Notes: generated by a model from the sequence alone, not told the origin. A DNA stretch of 64,000 nucleotides from Kribbella kalugense (GCF_004365875.1 NZ_SODF01000001.1:2542001-2606000); one strand, 5' to 3'; shown: positions 8,902 to 18,617, counted from the first letter of the stretch. Made by a program: numbers and translations.

Positions 8902-10596
8902 GTGAGGCCGTCAAACATGCGCCGGTCCGCCATTCTCGGCGTGATCGGGCTGGTCGGATCGCTTGCCCTGGTCGCCATGCCTGCTACCGCGGCGCCGAGC
9001 GCCGCAGCCGTTGCCGTCCACAACCCGCTGCTCAAGGAAGCGCTCGCCGAGGAAGAGGAATCGGACTCGGACGACCCGGCCCAGTCCGCGCTCTGCCAGT
9101 CCTACCTCGGCCATCCGAACCCGTACGGAAACCCGGCGCCGAACGTCGATCAGATCGTCGGTGACACCGTGGTCCCGGTGGGTTCGCAGGCCGGGTGCAG
9201 CGCGGCCCAGAACGAGACCACGATCGCGGTCAACCCGCGGAATCCGCGCAACATCGTCGCCGGTGCGAACGACTACCGACTGTTCAACGCCCGGGAGAAC
9301 CGCAACGACAGCGCCAGCTTCGCGTACACGTCGTTCGACGGCGGACACAGCTGGAGGAACGTCGCGATCCCCGGCCTGACCATCACCGCGGGCGGGACCG
9401 GCGCGTTCAGCTGGTTCGACGGGTCCGGTGACCCCGTCGTCGCGTTCGGACCTGGCAACACGGTGTACTTCGCCAGCCTGGTCTTCAGCCGCTCCGCACC
9501 GCTCGGTGGCCAGGACGCGACCGGGATCGTCGTCAACGTGTCCCACGACGGCGGCTTGCACTGGGGCGGTCCGCACGTCGTCGCGATGAATGGCGTCAAC
9601 GCGGACGGCACGCCGGCGGTGACCCACATCTTCAATGACAAGCCGTGGTTCGCCGCGGATCCGTCCAACGGCCGGGTGTACGTGACCTGGACCAAGTTCA
9701 CCTACGACAACGACGACAACTATCTCGAGTCGCCGATCATGGAGTCGGCCAGCGTCGACTTCGGCTCGCACTTCGCGACACCGGTCCGGATCCCGCCCTC
9801 GCTGACCGGGTTCGCCGGCGGCATCACGCCGTACGACCAGGGCTCGAATCCGCAGGTCGGCAACGACGGCAAGCTGTACGTCGCCTACGAGGCGTCGGTC
9901 TGCGCGACTGCCGCATGTGACGCCGCGGGCGATCGGGACGCCACGGTGGTGGCGACCTCGACCGACCATGGCCGGACGTTCCGGCACGCGATCGTCGACA
10001 CCAACTACGACTTCCCAGACACGCTGACCGCAGAGAACTTCCGGCTGAACAGCTTCCCGCAACTGGCCTACGACCGCGGCAACGGGAAGCTGACCGTGGT
10101 TTGGTCAGACGACCGCAACGGTCTGTACGACGCGACCACCGGCGCGTCCGTTCGGACCAACGGCGACAACGTGGTGTCCGCGTCGGGCAACGGCAAGAGC
10201 TGGTCCCGCCCGCTGGTCATCGGCACTCCACAGGACGAGTTCTTCAGCGCGGTCGCGGCGCGCGACGGCAAGGTCGCGATCGCGTCGTACACAAGGCACT
10301 ACGACCGCAATGGGATCAACCTCGACTTCGCCTACTGGGCCGGTTCCGGTACCCAGTCGCTCAGCCGAGCCGCGACCCAGCGGATCACCACGGTCTCGGA
10401 GAATCCGCAGGTCCAGTTCCTCGCCGTCAACCCGGACGGGAGTGAGGTCCAGGGCGTGTTCATCGGCGACTACGCAGCAGTGGCCGTCGGCAACGACCTC
10501 CGCATCCACCCGTGCTGGACCGACTTCCGCGGCCGGCCCGGCGTGAACACCCCGAACCAGGACATCTACACCCAGAGCATCCAGCTCAAGCACTGA
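8902..10596 (+). CDS. Secreted Asp-box (BNR/sialidase-like) protein
   Basis: Exported protein of 564 residues, GTG start after GGGGGAAC. A signal peptide (basic N-terminus, hydrophobic core about 10-25, cleavage near PATAAPS) precedes an acidic stretch (EEEESDSDD). Several Asp boxes of the S-x-D-x-G-x-x-W type follow: SFDGGHSW, SHDGGLHW, STDHGRTF and a weaker SGNGKSW. They mark a beta-propeller of the sialidase/neuraminidase superfamily. I cannot identify the arginine triad that would prove sialidase activity, so glycan binding or another glycosidase activity remains possible. It stands alone after the glnA terminator and overlaps the end of the next gene on the opposite strand. Confidence 0.8.
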   Translation: MRPSNMRRSAILGVIGLVGSLALVAMPATAAPSAAAVAVHNPLLKEALAEEEESDSDDPAQSALCQSYLGHPNPYGNPAPNVDQIVGDTVVPVGSQAGCSAAQNETTIAVNPRNPRNIVAGANDYRLFNARENRNDSASFAYTSFDGGHSWRNVAIPGLTITAGGTGAFSWFDGSGDPVVAFGPGNTVYFASLVFSRSAPLGGQDATGIVVNVSHDGGLHWGGPHVVAMNGVNADGTPAVTHIFNDKPWFAADPSNGRVYVTWTKFTYDNDDNYLESPIMESASVDFGSHFATPVRIPPSLTGFAGGITPYDQGSNPQVGNDGKLYVAYEASVCATAACDAAGDRDATVVATSTDHGRTFRHAIVDTNYDFPDTLTAENFRLNSFPQLAYDRGNGKLTVVWSDDRNGLYDATTGASVRTNGDNVVSASGNGKSWSRPLVIGTPQDEFFSAVAARDGKVAIASYTRHYDRNGINLDFAYWAGSGTQSLSRAATQRITTVSENPQVQFLAVNPDGSEVQGVFIGDYAAVAVGNDLRIHPCWTDFRGRPGVNTPNQDIYTQSIQLKH

Positions 10597-11464
10597 CCAG
10601 GGCGTCGAGCTCGGCGAGGGCTTCCTCGTCGAGCTCGACGTCCGCGGTGCGGACGTTGTCCTCGAGGTGGGGGATGCTGCGGGTGCCGGGGATCAGGGCG
10701 GTGTGGTTGTCGTGGGCAAGGATCCAGGCCAGGCAGACGGCGGCCGGGGTTACGCCGAGCCGGGTGGCGAGGTTTTGTACGACGGGGTGCTCGGTTGGGG
10801 ATGGGATTTGGTCGAAGGCTGAGCCGAGAGGGAAGTACGGGATCCAGGCGATGTTGTTGGTCGCGCAGAGCTGGAGCTGTTCTTCGGAGGAGCGGTCGAG
10901 GAGGCTGTAGGCGTTCTGGACGCAGACGATGCCGGCCGGGAGGGCTTGCTTCAGCTGCTCGGTGCTGATGTTGCTGAGGCCGATCGCGCCGATCAGCCCT
11001 TCGTTGCGCAGGGCAATCAGTTCGGCCAACTGGTCGTCGAGCGGGACGAGCTGGTCGCCTTCGGCGATCAGACCGGGGCCGTGGTCCGCGCGGCGCAGGT
11101 TGACCACCGGCACCTGGTCGAGGCCGAGTGACGTGAGGTCGAGATGGACCTGCTCTCGCAGTTGCTCCGGGTGCTGGGCCAGGGCGAGGGGCACCGGTGC
11201 GTCGACCCGGATCGCGCCGACCTTGCTGACGATGACGAGGTCGTCGGCGTACGGGTGCAGGGCGGCGCGGATGTGTTGGTTGACGGTGGTGTGGCCGTAG
11301 AACGAGGCGGTGTCGAGGTGGTTGACGCCGAGCTCGACGGCTCGGTGCAGGACCGCGCCGGCCGCCGCGGTGTCGACGTGTTCGAGTTGCATCGCGCCGT
11401 ACCCGATCCGGGCGATCTCGTACGGTCCGAGCTTGACGGTGCCGCCGGGGCGTTGGGAGGTCAT
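10586..11464 (-). CDS. Aldo/keto reductase
   Basis: NAD(P)H-dependent oxidoreductase of the AKR superfamily, 292 residues, TIM barrel. The active-site Asp/Tyr region is NHLDTASFYG, and NRP/GLSNIS-type strands follow (IGAIGLSNIS). The C-terminal cofactor-binding region reads IPGTRSIPHLEDN. It is divergently arranged with a TetR regulator (11553-12110) and shares with it an intergenic region holding two copies of a palindromic operator, so TetR probably represses it. The substrate is unknown. Confidence 0.9.
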   Translation of the reverse strand: MTSQRPGGTVKLGPYEIARIGYGAMQLEHVDTAAAGAVLHRAVELGVNHLDTASFYGHTTVNQHIRAALHPYADDLVIVSKVGAIRVDAPVPLALAQHPEQLREQVHLDLTSLGLDQVPVVNLRRADHGPGLIAEGDQLVPLDDQLAELIALRNEGLIGAIGLSNISTEQLKQALPAGIVCVQNAYSLLDRSSEEQLQLCATNNIAWIPYFPLGSAFDQIPSPTEHPVVQNLATRLGVTPAAVCLAWILAHDNHTALIPGTRSIPHLEDNVRTADVELDEEALAELDALVSA

Positions 11465-11489
11465 CAGCTGTGTCCTCAGGTAGAGTCGA

Positions 11490-11515
11490 TGGAAGTGGAG
11501 GTTTCTCCACTTCCA
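11490..11515. promoter_or_regulatory. TetR operator 1 between aldo/keto reductase and tetR
   Basis: Perfect 11-bp inverted repeat (TGGAAGTGGAG, spacer GTTT, CTCCACTTCCA) located 26 bp upstream of the reductase start. A second copy of its core lies exactly 40 bp away. Probable binding site of the adjacent TetR protein. Confidence 0.75.
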
Positions 11516-11535
11516 TAAACGACGATAGCACTAAC

Positions 11536-11552
11536 TGGAGGTTTCTCCACTT
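11536..11552. promoter_or_regulatory. TetR operator 2, overlapping the tetR ribosome binding site
   Basis: A 17-bp exact repeat of the core of operator 1 (TGGAG, GTTT, CTCCACTT), ending one base before the tetR ATG. The GGAGG at 11537-11541 is both the left operator arm and the only credible ribosome binding site, so the two functions share the same bases. Confidence 0.7.
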
Positions 11553-12110
11553 ATGCGGGCAGATGCTGCGCGCAAGCGCGAGCAGGTGGTGGCGGCGGCC
11601 GGTGACGAGCTCGCCGATCTCGCCATTGCCGCGCGCAAGGGTGAGCCGGTGCACCTGTCCCTCGACCGGGTCGCGGTCCGGGCTCGGGTCGGCATCGCGA
11701 CGCTCTACCGGCATTTCCCGACCCGGGAGGCGCTGCTCGACGCGGTCTACCGGCAGGAACTCACCCGGCTGTGCGACGCCGCGCCCGGGATGGCGGCCGG
11801 CGCACCCGCCGACGAGGCGCTGCTCAGCTGGATGTATCGCTATCTCGACTTCGTCGACTCCAAGCGGGCGATGGGCGCCGATCTGCGCCTGTTGATTGCT
11901 TCAGGCGCCGTCACGCAGGCGGAGACCCGAGCACGACTCGCCGCGGCCGTCGCGCAGTTCCTGGGTACGGGCGTCTTGCGGTCCGACGTACCCCCGGACG
12001 ACGTCGTCGCGGCGATGGCCGGGGCGGTGATCGCTGCTGCCCCGGACCAGCAGCGCGAGCAGACGGAGCGCCTGCTCGCCCTCCTCATTGACGGACTTCG
12101 CGCCCGCTGA
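11553..12110 (+). CDS. TetR family transcriptional regulator
   Basis: DNA-binding repressor of 185 residues. The N-terminal helix-turn-helix reads SLDRVAVRARVGIATLYRHFPTR (about residues 36-58), followed by an all-helical ligand domain. The family is often annotated as SCO-type TetR with a VGIATLYRHF core. It is divergent from an aldo/keto reductase, and two palindromes lie between them, one of them over its own start, which predicts autoregulation. Its 3' end overlaps the convergent sigma factor gene by 26 bp. The ligand is unknown. Confidence 0.9.
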   Translation: MRADAARKREQVVAAAGDELADLAIAARKGEPVHLSLDRVAVRARVGIATLYRHFPTREALLDAVYRQELTRLCDAAPGMAAGAPADEALLSWMYRYLDFVDSKRAMGADLRLLIASGAVTQAETRARLAAAVAQFLGTGVLRSDVPPDDVVAAMAGAVIAAAPDQQREQTERLLALLIDGLRAR

Positions 12111-13059
12111 AGACGTCCGGGAAGCCGAAAAGCGTTACCAGGTTGGGTTCGTGGTGGAAGGCGACGACCCGGGTCACGCCGGCCGCCGTGGCTGTGAGTA
12201 CGACGACTCCGCTGGCCCGGAGGATGCCGTCCGGGTCTCGTTGGTAGATCACGGCTGCAGGTTGACCGTTGGCTGTGGTTGGGATCATGCGCCAGTCCCC
12301 CGGCGTACCGAGTACGTAGGTGTCGAGCATGTGCATGCACATCGCCCGACCTGCTTGCCATTCGCGGAACGGCGTTGCTTCCAGGGTCGCGTCCGTTCGC
12401 AGTACCTGTTCCAGCAGGCTCGCATCGGAGCGCTCGAACGCGGCGATGTACCCGTCCAGCAACGCCCGGGCTCGCCCATCGGCTGGTTCGAGCAGTTCCG
12501 CGGGCTCCAGGTCGAGCTCGTCCATCCGAGCGCGGGCACGTTGGAGGCCGCTCTTCACCGCTGCTGTGGTGGTGTCGAGGATTTGGGCGGTCTCGGCCGC
12601 GGAGAACGCCAGGACCTCGCGCAGGATCAGGATCGCGCGCTGACGGGCGGGCAGGTGCTGCAAGCTCGCGACCAGCGCCAGCCGGACCGATTCGCGGGCG
12701 ACCACGACCGCTGCGGGATCACCGCTGGACGCGGCGATCCATGCATCGGGCAACGGTTCCAACCACGAGACTGTCGCATCCGGACGCGGCTCGCGATCGG
12801 ACGGGCCGCCCAGTCCTGACGGCAGGACCCGGATCCGGCGCGGCTCGAGCGCCGTGAGGCAGACGTTGGTGGCGATCTTGTAGAGCCAGGACCTGATCGA
12901 CGCGCGGCCTTCGAATCCGCCGTACGAACGCCAGGCCCGGAGATAGGTCTCCTGCACCAGGTCCTCGGCGTCGTGTGCCGAACCAACCATCCGGTAGCAG
13001 TGCGCCAGCAACTCCCGCCGAAACTGCTCGGCCTCGGCTGCGAACCGATCCTGCGTCAT
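12085..13059 (-). CDS. ECF sigma factor with C-terminal SnoaL-like domain
   Basis: Extracytoplasmic-function sigma factor of 324 residues. Region 2 is at about 12-80 (LLAHCYRMVGSAHDAEDLVQETYLRAWR) and region 4 at about 130-180 (QHLPARQRAILILREVLAFSAAETAQIL). An additional C-terminal domain of about 125 residues resembles the NTF2/SnoaL fold. This matches the TIGR02960-type ECF sigma factors, in which the C-terminal extension takes part in controlling activity in place of a separate anti-sigma factor. No anti-sigma gene lies nearby, which fits. It ends 12 bp after the quinone oxidoreductase gene's boundary on the same strand. Confidence 0.88.
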   Translation of the reverse strand: MTQDRFAAEAEQFRRELLAHCYRMVGSAHDAEDLVQETYLRAWRSYGGFEGRASIRSWLYKIATNVCLTALEPRRIRVLPSGLGGPSDREPRPDATVSWLEPLPDAWIAASSGDPAAVVVARESVRLALVASLQHLPARQRAILILREVLAFSAAETAQILDTTTAAVKSGLQRARARMDELDLEPAELLEPADGRARALLDGYIAAFERSDASLLEQVLRTDATLEATPFREWQAGRAMCMHMLDTYVLGTPGDWRMIPTTANGQPAAVIYQRDPDGILRASGVVVLTATAAGVTRVVAFHHEPNLVTLFGFPDVFSGREVRQ

Positions 13060-13071
13060 AGACCGTCTTCC

Positions 13072-14034
13072 TCAGGGCAGCAGGGCGAGTTTGCCGATGG
13101 TGGCTCGGGCTTCGAGTTCCGCGAGTACTTTCGGGCCGTCGGCCAGATCGTAGGCGGTGGGTCGACCAGGTGGGAGTACGCCGGCCGCGATGAGTGCGAA
13201 CAGTTCGGTCATGAGTTCACCGAAGAGTTGCGCCTGGATCAAGGCGCCGAGGTTGAGGCCGATCAGGTGGAGCTGGTGCTTGTAGACCAGGTCCCAGTTG
13301 GTGATCGACGCTTCGCCACCGGCCAGTCCGTAGACGATGACGCGCCCGGTGACCCGCTTGGCGACGGCCAGGCTGGCCTCGAAGGTGGCGCCACCGGCCG
13401 ATTCCAGTACTACGTCCACGCCGCCGGTCAGTCGCAGTACCTCGGCAGCTAAATCGCTCCGGTGGGAATCGAGGACGTGGTCGGCGCCCAGCGCCAGCAC
13501 GGTCTCGTGCTTGCCCGCAGACGCGGTCGCGATGACCGTTGCGCCGTAGTGCTTGGCGATCCTCACCGCAGCCTGGCCGGTGCCGCCCGCGGCCGCATGG
13601 ATCAGCACGGTCTGCCCGGCGACGACACCACCCAGGAGCTTGACTGCGGCCAACGCGGTCGGCCAGCTCAAGACCAAGCCGAGGGCCTGCTGCTCGGTCC
13701 AACCCCCGGGCAAAGGCATCGCTGCGGCCGCCGGCAACACCATGTATTCGGCGAAAGCGCCCTCTCCGACGCCGATCACCCGGGACCCGAGCTCCAGGCC
13801 AGTCACGTCCTTGCCGACGGCGACGATCTCACCCGCAGCCTCGAAACCGGCCAAGTACGGCGGCTGGGGTCCGCCTAGAAACGTGCCGTAGGACCGCGAG
13901 ATGTCGACGAAGTTGATCCCGGCAGCAGCCACCCGGATCAGTACCTCACCTCGGCCAGGAACCGGCACCGGTACGTCGGTGACGAGGCGCAGGTCAGGTG
14001 GACCATCGAGCGAGGTCTGCTGCAAAGCACGCAT
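13072..14034 (-). CDS. Zinc-independent quinone oxidoreductase (MDR family)
   Basis: NADPH-dependent medium-chain reductase of 320 residues. The N-terminal GroES-like domain ends near residue 125. The Rossmann motif AAAGGTGQAAVRIAKHYG is at about 143-160. Zn-ligand cysteines of alcohol dehydrogenases are absent, which points to quinone oxidoreductase (QOR) or enoyl-reductase type. The ATG at 14034 has AAGGAAG upstream; an upstream in-frame start adds residues without similarity. It follows the XRE regulator on the same strand after 66 bp. Confidence 0.88.
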   Translation of the reverse strand: MRALQQTSLDGPPDLRLVTDVPVPVPGRGEVLIRVAAAGINFVDISRSYGTFLGGPQPPYLAGFEAAGEIVAVGKDVTGLELGSRVIGVGEGAFAEYMVLPAAAAMPLPGGWTEQQALGLVLSWPTALAAVKLLGGVVAGQTVLIHAAAGGTGQAAVRIAKHYGATVIATASAGKHETVLALGADHVLDSHRSDLAAEVLRLTGGVDVVLESAGGATFEASLAVAKRVTGRVIVYGLAGGEASITNWDLVYKHQLHLIGLNLGALIQAQLFGELMTELFALIAAGVLPPGRPTAYDLADGPKVLAELEARATIGKLALLP

Positions 14035-14100
14035 CGGATTCAACTCTTCCTTCTCGGCGGTTTTACCAGGTAGACCGGCGTCGAGAAGCAAAGGAATCGG

Positions 14101-14931
14101 TCAGCTGAAAGCCTGGGTCCCGATCACGCGGAGAAGGTCGAGCTTTTCCCGGGCGTCGGTGCCCTCGAGCGGAAAGAACGCCCGGACCCGAAGGTCGGCC
14201 GCCGGGGTGAGCAGCGTCTCGCAGGTCAGGTCGAGGTCCCCGACCTCGGCGTTCAGGAAGCGCTTGCGCGGAAGCCGGCGTACGGCGACCTCGTGGAGCT
14301 CCCACAACGCCCGGAACTCCTCGCTGCGGGCGGTCAGCCCGTCGACCAGCTCGGTGATGTCGCGGTCGCCCATCCGCCGGGAGTACGTCGCACGCAGATC
14401 GGCGACGTGGGAGGCGGAGTGGACGTCCCAGTCCTCCTCGGGGAAGATCTTCCGGACCTCCGGATCGGTGAACCAGAGCCAGGTCAGGTTGCGACCGGCG
14501 CCGCCGCCGATGACGACATCGGCGAGTTCGTTCTGCCAGAGGATCTCGTCGAGATCTGTGCCGATGATGACCGGGATGTCGGTCAGACGGCTGACCAGCG
14601 CGAGCAGGCCGGGGCTGATGTGACGACCGGCCCAGCGCAGCGGCGGCGCGATGCCGGCCAGGTTGTAGAGATGGTCGCGCTCGTCCAGGTCGCAGCGGAG
14701 GGCTCGGGCCAGGCTGGCGACAATCGGCTCGGACGGGTTCGCACCGCGGGACTGCTCGAGCCGCGAGTAGTAGTCGGTCGACATGCCGGCGAGCTGGGCG
14801 ACCTCCTCGCGACGCAGGCCAGGTGTACGACGGCGAGCACCGTCGGGCAGACCCACGTCGGCCGGGTGCAGCAACTCCCGTCGCCTGCGGAGGAAGTCGG
14901 CCAGGCCGTCACGATCGATCACACGTTCCAT
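14101..14931 (-). CDS. XRE family regulator with MmyB-like ligand domain
   Basis: Transcriptional regulator of 276 residues. The N-terminal helix-turn-helix reads RTPGLRREEVAQLAGMSTDYYSRLEQ (about 32-57), and the C-terminal MmyB-like domain holds WQNELADVVIGG. This architecture is frequent in actinobacteria next to oxidoreductase genes. Two ATGs lie side by side (14934 and 14931) and either could be used. It is divergent from the aldo/keto reductase at 15043, and members of this family commonly regulate such a divergent reductase. A small inverted repeat lies between them. Confidence 0.9.
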   Translation of the reverse strand: MERVIDRDGLADFLRRRRELLHPADVGLPDGARRRTPGLRREEVAQLAGMSTDYYSRLEQSRGANPSEPIVASLARALRCDLDERDHLYNLAGIAPPLRWAGRHISPGLLALVSRLTDIPVIIGTDLDEILWQNELADVVIGGGAGRNLTWLWFTDPEVRKIFPEEDWDVHSASHVADLRATYSRRMGDRDITELVDGLTARSEEFRALWELHEVAVRRLPRKRFLNAEVGDLDLTCETLLTPAADLRVRAFFPLEGTDAREKLDLLRVIGTQAFS

Positions 14932-14959
14932 CATCCGCCACCGGCTCAAGGCTATCCAG

Positions 14960-14972
14960 GGACAACCTGTCC
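14960..14972. promoter_or_regulatory. Inverted repeat between XRE regulator and aldo/keto reductase
   Basis: GGACA, 3-nt spacer, TGTCC, 29 bp upstream of the regulator start and 70 bp upstream of the reductase. A candidate operator for the XRE protein, based on position only. Confidence 0.4.
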
Positions 14973-15042
14973 GTGGATGAAGTGGGCCTTCTCCCCGCCC
15001 GTCAACGCCGCCAAGGTGGAGACAACCCCAAGGAGGAAGAAC

Positions 15043-16056
15043 ATGCACTACCGCACTCTCGGCCGGACCGGTATCAAGGTCAGCCCCTATGCCCTCGGCG
15101 CAATGATGTTCGGTGCCGTCGGCAACGACGACCAGGCCGAGTCGATCCGGATCATCCACAAGGCACTCGACGCCGGTATCAACTTCGTCGACACCGCGGA
15201 CATCTACTCGCACGGCGAGTCCGAGGTGATCGTCGGAGAGGCGCTCAAGGGCCGCCGCGAACACGTGGTCCTCGCCACCAAGTCGCATCTGCCGATGGGC
15301 GACGACCCGAACCAGCGCGGCAACTCCCGGCGCTGGATCATCACCGCGGTCGAGGATTCGCTGCGCCGGCTGCAGACCGACTACATCGACGTCTTCCAGA
15401 TGCACCGTCCCGACCCGGACACCGACATCGAGGAGACCCTGTCGGCGCTGACCGATCTGATCCGCAGCGGGAAGGTCCGGGCGATCGGCTCGTCGACCAC
15501 CCCGGCCAGCGAGATCGTCGAAGCCCAGTGGGTGGCCGAACGGCGCGGTTTCGAGCGGTTCCGCACCGAGCAACCGCCGTACTCGATCCTGAACCGTGGG
15601 ATCGAGCGGGAGGTGCTCCCGGTCGTGCAGAAGTACGGGCTGGGTGCGCTGGTCTGGAGCCCACTCGCGCAGGGGCAGCTGACCGGGCGGGCGCCATCGG
15701 AGTTGCGGCGTACGGCGAGGTACAGCCATATGACCGATGAGCGGCGGCTCGAGGTGGTCGAGCAGCTGATCCCGGTGGCCGACGCGGCCGGTCTCAAGCT
15801 GACTCACCTGGCGATGGCGTTCGCGATCGCACACCCGGCCGTGACCTCGGCGATCATCGGGCCGCGGACGATGGAGCACCTCGACGACGCGCTGGCCGGT
15901 GCGGGCGTCGTACTGGACGACGACGTCCTCGACCAGATCGACAAGATCGTCCCGCCGGGCACCGACGTCGGCCGCCTGGACATGGATTACGACACTCCGG
16001 CCGTCCTGACCGCGACGCTCCGTCGCCGACCGGCTGCGGACCGCTCCGCCGCCTGA
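15043..16056 (+). CDS. Aldo/keto reductase
   Basis: NADPH-dependent aldo/keto reductase of 337 residues. The N-terminus HYRTLGRTGIKVSPYALG is typical of the YhdN/YghZ-like group. The catalytic region is NFVDTADIYSHGESE, with D and Y of the tetrad, and the substrate-side histidine region reads VFQMHRPDP. The start was chosen at the ATG preceded by AGGAGGAAG, the strongest ribosome binding site in this part; the frame is open far upstream but that part overlaps the XRE gene. Probably controlled by the divergent XRE regulator. Confidence 0.92.
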   Translation: MHYRTLGRTGIKVSPYALGAMMFGAVGNDDQAESIRIIHKALDAGINFVDTADIYSHGESEVIVGEALKGRREHVVLATKSHLPMGDDPNQRGNSRRWIITAVEDSLRRLQTDYIDVFQMHRPDPDTDIEETLSALTDLIRSGKVRAIGSSTTPASEIVEAQWVAERRGFERFRTEQPPYSILNRGIEREVLPVVQKYGLGALVWSPLAQGQLTGRAPSELRRTARYSHMTDERRLEVVEQLIPVADAAGLKLTHLAMAFAIAHPAVTSAIIGPRTMEHLDDALAGAGVVLDDDVLDQIDKIVPPGTDVGRLDMDYDTPAVLTATLRRRPAADRSAA

Positions 16057-16152
16057 GGTGTCGCCCAACCCCGGGTTACCCGCGGTTTAACTTTCGGCGA
16101 CGAGACCATTGGTGTTTGAGGCATCCCGCCGAGTGGGCTTAATGTCGTCCTC

Positions 16153-17325
16153 GTGCCGCCGACCGTGCGTTCGCGCCTCGCTGGTGCGCTTCCTTCCTGC
16201 GCACTCGCCTGTGCGCTCGTCCTCTCCGGGTGTGCGGGTCATGACTCGCAGTCCGAGGCGCTGACGGTCACCGTCTCGCGGGGCAACTGCGGCACCGGCT
16301 GGAGGACTCCGCACAGCGGCGCGCAGACCATCCAGGTCAGCAACGTCGGTACGGTGACCACCGAGGTCGACCTGATCGACCCGGCTACCGGCGGTGTGTA
16401 CGCCGAGGTCGAGGCGCTCGCCCCGAACACCACCCGGCCGATGCAGCTGACGCTCGGCCGGGCCAGCTACGCGTTCCGGTGCCTGGCCGAGGACACCGAC
16501 GCGGTGACCGGGCCGACGATCCAGATCAACGACGGTCCTCCCCCACCGGCGGCGGCCGTCCTACCCATCACCAACCAGGACCTCACCGGCGCGGTGGCGC
16601 AGTACCACGGCTATGTCGCCACCGGGCTCGGGACTCTGGCCACCAACGTCGCCGCGCTCGTGCAGACGCTGCGCGGCGGCGATCAAGCCGCGTCCCGGTC
16701 CGCGTGGCTGACGGCGCACCTGGCGTACGAGCGACTGGGCGCGGCGTACGACACCTTCGGCGACTTCGCCGACAAGATCGACGGGATGCCGGACGGGCTA
16801 CCCGGTGGAGTACGGGACGCCGACTTCACCGGGCTACGGCGGATCGAGTACGGCCTGTGGCACGGTCAGTCGCCCGCCTCGCTGGTGCCGGTCGGCAGCC
16901 AGCTCGCCACCGACGTCGCCGGCCTGCGCGCGGACTTCCCGAAGGAGCGGACCGATCCGAACGATCTGCCGCTGCGCGCCCACGAAATCATGGAGAACGC
17001 CCTGCAGTTCGAGCTGACCGGCCAGGCCGACCAAGGCAGCGGCACCGGACTCGCCACCGTCGGCGCGAACCTCGACGGCACCCAGGCGGTCCTGAAGGCC
17101 CTCACACCACTGATGAGCAAGCGGTACGTCGGTTGGCCGCAGGTAGGCACGTGGATCACGCGTACTCGCGCCGTCGTGGCCACCGCGCATCGACCGGACG
17201 GGACCTGGATCGCGCCCAGCGCGCTCGATCCGCAGACCCGCAAGCGTCTCGACGCGTCGGTCGGCCAATTGGTCGAGGTACTCGCGCCGATCGCGGCGAT
17301 CGGCGACGTACGGAGGACCTCGTGA
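16153..17325 (+). CDS. efeO: EfeO-type iron uptake lipoprotein (cupredoxin + M75 domains)
   Basis: Periplasm-side component of the EfeUOB ferrous iron uptake system, 390 residues, GTG start. A lipoprotein signal ends in LSGC (Cys about residue 26). An N-terminal cupredoxin-like domain (from GNCGTGW) is followed by a peptidase-M75/imelysin domain with the HLAYE motif (H-x-x-x-E) that binds metal. The stop overlaps the start of efeB by four bases, so the two are coupled. No efeU permease gene lies on either side. I saw no DtxR/IdeR-type iron box in the 96 bp upstream, so regulation is unclear. Confidence 0.9.
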   Translation: MPPTVRSRLAGALPSCALACALVLSGCAGHDSQSEALTVTVSRGNCGTGWRTPHSGAQTIQVSNVGTVTTEVDLIDPATGGVYAEVEALAPNTTRPMQLTLGRASYAFRCLAEDTDAVTGPTIQINDGPPPPAAAVLPITNQDLTGAVAQYHGYVATGLGTLATNVAALVQTLRGGDQAASRSAWLTAHLAYERLGAAYDTFGDFADKIDGMPDGLPGGVRDADFTGLRRIEYGLWHGQSPASLVPVGSQLATDVAGLRADFPKERTDPNDLPLRAHEIMENALQFELTGQADQGSGTGLATVGANLDGTQAVLKALTPLMSKRYVGWPQVGTWITRTRAVVATAHRPDGTWIAPSALDPQTRKRLDASVGQLVEVLAPIAAIGDVRRTS

Positions 17326-18560
17326 GCGAGCCCGAAGAGACCGGCGGCACCGCACGGCGCGCGTTCCTGCGCGGCGCGTTGGGTGCTGGAGTGGCTGGGG
17401 TCGCGGCGACCGGCATTGCCCTGCACGGGCGAGGAACCGCGGCCGCAGCACCTGCGGACCAGCCGGCTGTGCCGTTCCACGGCGTACATCAGGCTGGGAT
17501 CACGACGCCGGCGCCTCCGCACGCGGTGCATGTCTCGTTCGACGTGCTCGCCGCGAACCGCGCTGAACTGAGCGACCTGTTCCACACGCTGACCGAGCGA
17601 GCCCGGTTCCTGACGGCCGGCGGGACCCCGCCTGATCCGGGCATCTCGGCGCCGCCGACCGATTCCGGCGTACTCGGGCCAACGGTTCCCGCCGACCGGC
17701 TGACCGTGACCGTCGGGGTCGGGGCGTCGCTGTTCGACGACCGGTACGGGCTGAAGGCCCGCAAGCCGGCCGGGCTGACCAGCATGGTGACGTTCGCCAA
17801 CGACCACCTCGATCCGGCCGAGTCGCACGGCGACCTGAGCCTGCAGCTGTGCGCGGACAACCGGGACACGGTGCTGCACGCGCTGCGCGACCTCGCCCGG
17901 CACACTCGCGGCGCGATGCAGGTGCGGTGGCGGTACGAGGGCTTCAGCTCGCCACCCCGGCCGGCCGGTACGCCGCGCAACCTGATGGGCTTCAAGGACG
18001 GTACGTCGAACCTGGACGTCAACGACTCGGCCCTGATGGACAAGATGGTGTGGCTGCAGGACAAGACCGACCAGCCCTGGACGGCCGGCGGCAGCTACCA
18101 GGTCGTCCGCCGGATCCGGATGCTGGTGGAGTTCTGGGACCGCGTCTCCATCAACGAGCAGGAGAACATGTTCGGTCGCCGACGCGACACCGGCGCTCCG
18201 CTCGACGGCAACCAGGAGACCGACGTACCGAACTTCGCCGCCGACCCGATCGGCTCGGCGATCCCGCTGACCAGCCACATCCGCCGGGCCAACCCGCGGA
18301 CTCCGCAGAGCGACGCGAGTCGTATTCTGCGCCGCCCGTACAACTACGACCGCGGCGTCGACGACGTCGGCAACCTCGACATGGGCCTGATCTTCGTCTG
18401 CTACCAGCAGGATCTGCTGCGACAGTTCGAGACGGTGCAGCGGCGGTTGGCCGACGAGCCTCTGGTCGACTACATCCAGCCGGTGGGCGGCGGCTACTTC
18501 CTGATTCTGCCCGGCGTACAAGACGCCGGCGACTACCTCGGCCGCGGGCTGCTGGCATGA
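17322..18560 (+). CDS. efeB: EfeB-type deferrochelatase / DyP peroxidase
   Basis: Haem-dependent dye-decolourising peroxidase exported by the Tat pathway, 412 residues. GTG start at 17322 inside the efeO stop (GTGA). A twin-arginine region ([13 protein letters not shown]) is followed by a hydrophobic core. DyP hallmarks: GFKDGTSN with the distal Asp, proximal haem His in [11 protein letters not shown], and distal Arg in RILRRPYNY. In the EfeUOB system it oxidises Fe(II) or recovers iron from haem outside the membrane. The frame is open far upstream, but that part overlaps efeO and is not expected to be translated. Confidence 0.93.
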   Translation: MSEPEETGGTARRAFLRGALGAGVAGVAATGIALHGRGTAAAAPADQPAVPFHGVHQAGITTPAPPHAVHVSFDVLAANRAELSDLFHTLTERARFLTAGGTPPDPGISAPPTDSGVLGPTVPADRLTVTVGVGASLFDDRYGLKARKPAGLTSMVTFANDHLDPAESHGDLSLQLCADNRDTVLHALRDLARHTRGAMQVRWRYEGFSSPPRPAGTPRNLMGFKDGTSNLDVNDSALMDKMVWLQDKTDQPWTAGGSYQVVRRIRMLVEFWDRVSINEQENMFGRRRDTGAPLDGNQETDVPNFAADPIGSAIPLTSHIRRANPRTPQSDASRILRRPYNYDRGVDDVGNLDMGLIFVCYQQDLLRQFETVQRRLADEPLVDYIQPVGGGYFLILPGVQDAGDYLGRGLLA

Positions 18561-18617
18561 AACCAGTGGCCTGGCGGGTGTTCATCAACTGTGTGTCTGA
18601 TGCGCAAGGAGACAACT

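Noticed and set aside
14935..16068. Upstream extension of the XRE regulator frame
   Set aside because: The extension is antisense to the aldo/keto reductase at 15043-16056; the regulator's HTH begins normally at 14931.
16060..16090. Possible terminator after the aldo/keto reductase (CCCCGGGTTACCCGCGG)
   Set aside because: The pairing is short and has several alternatives, and no T-tract follows.
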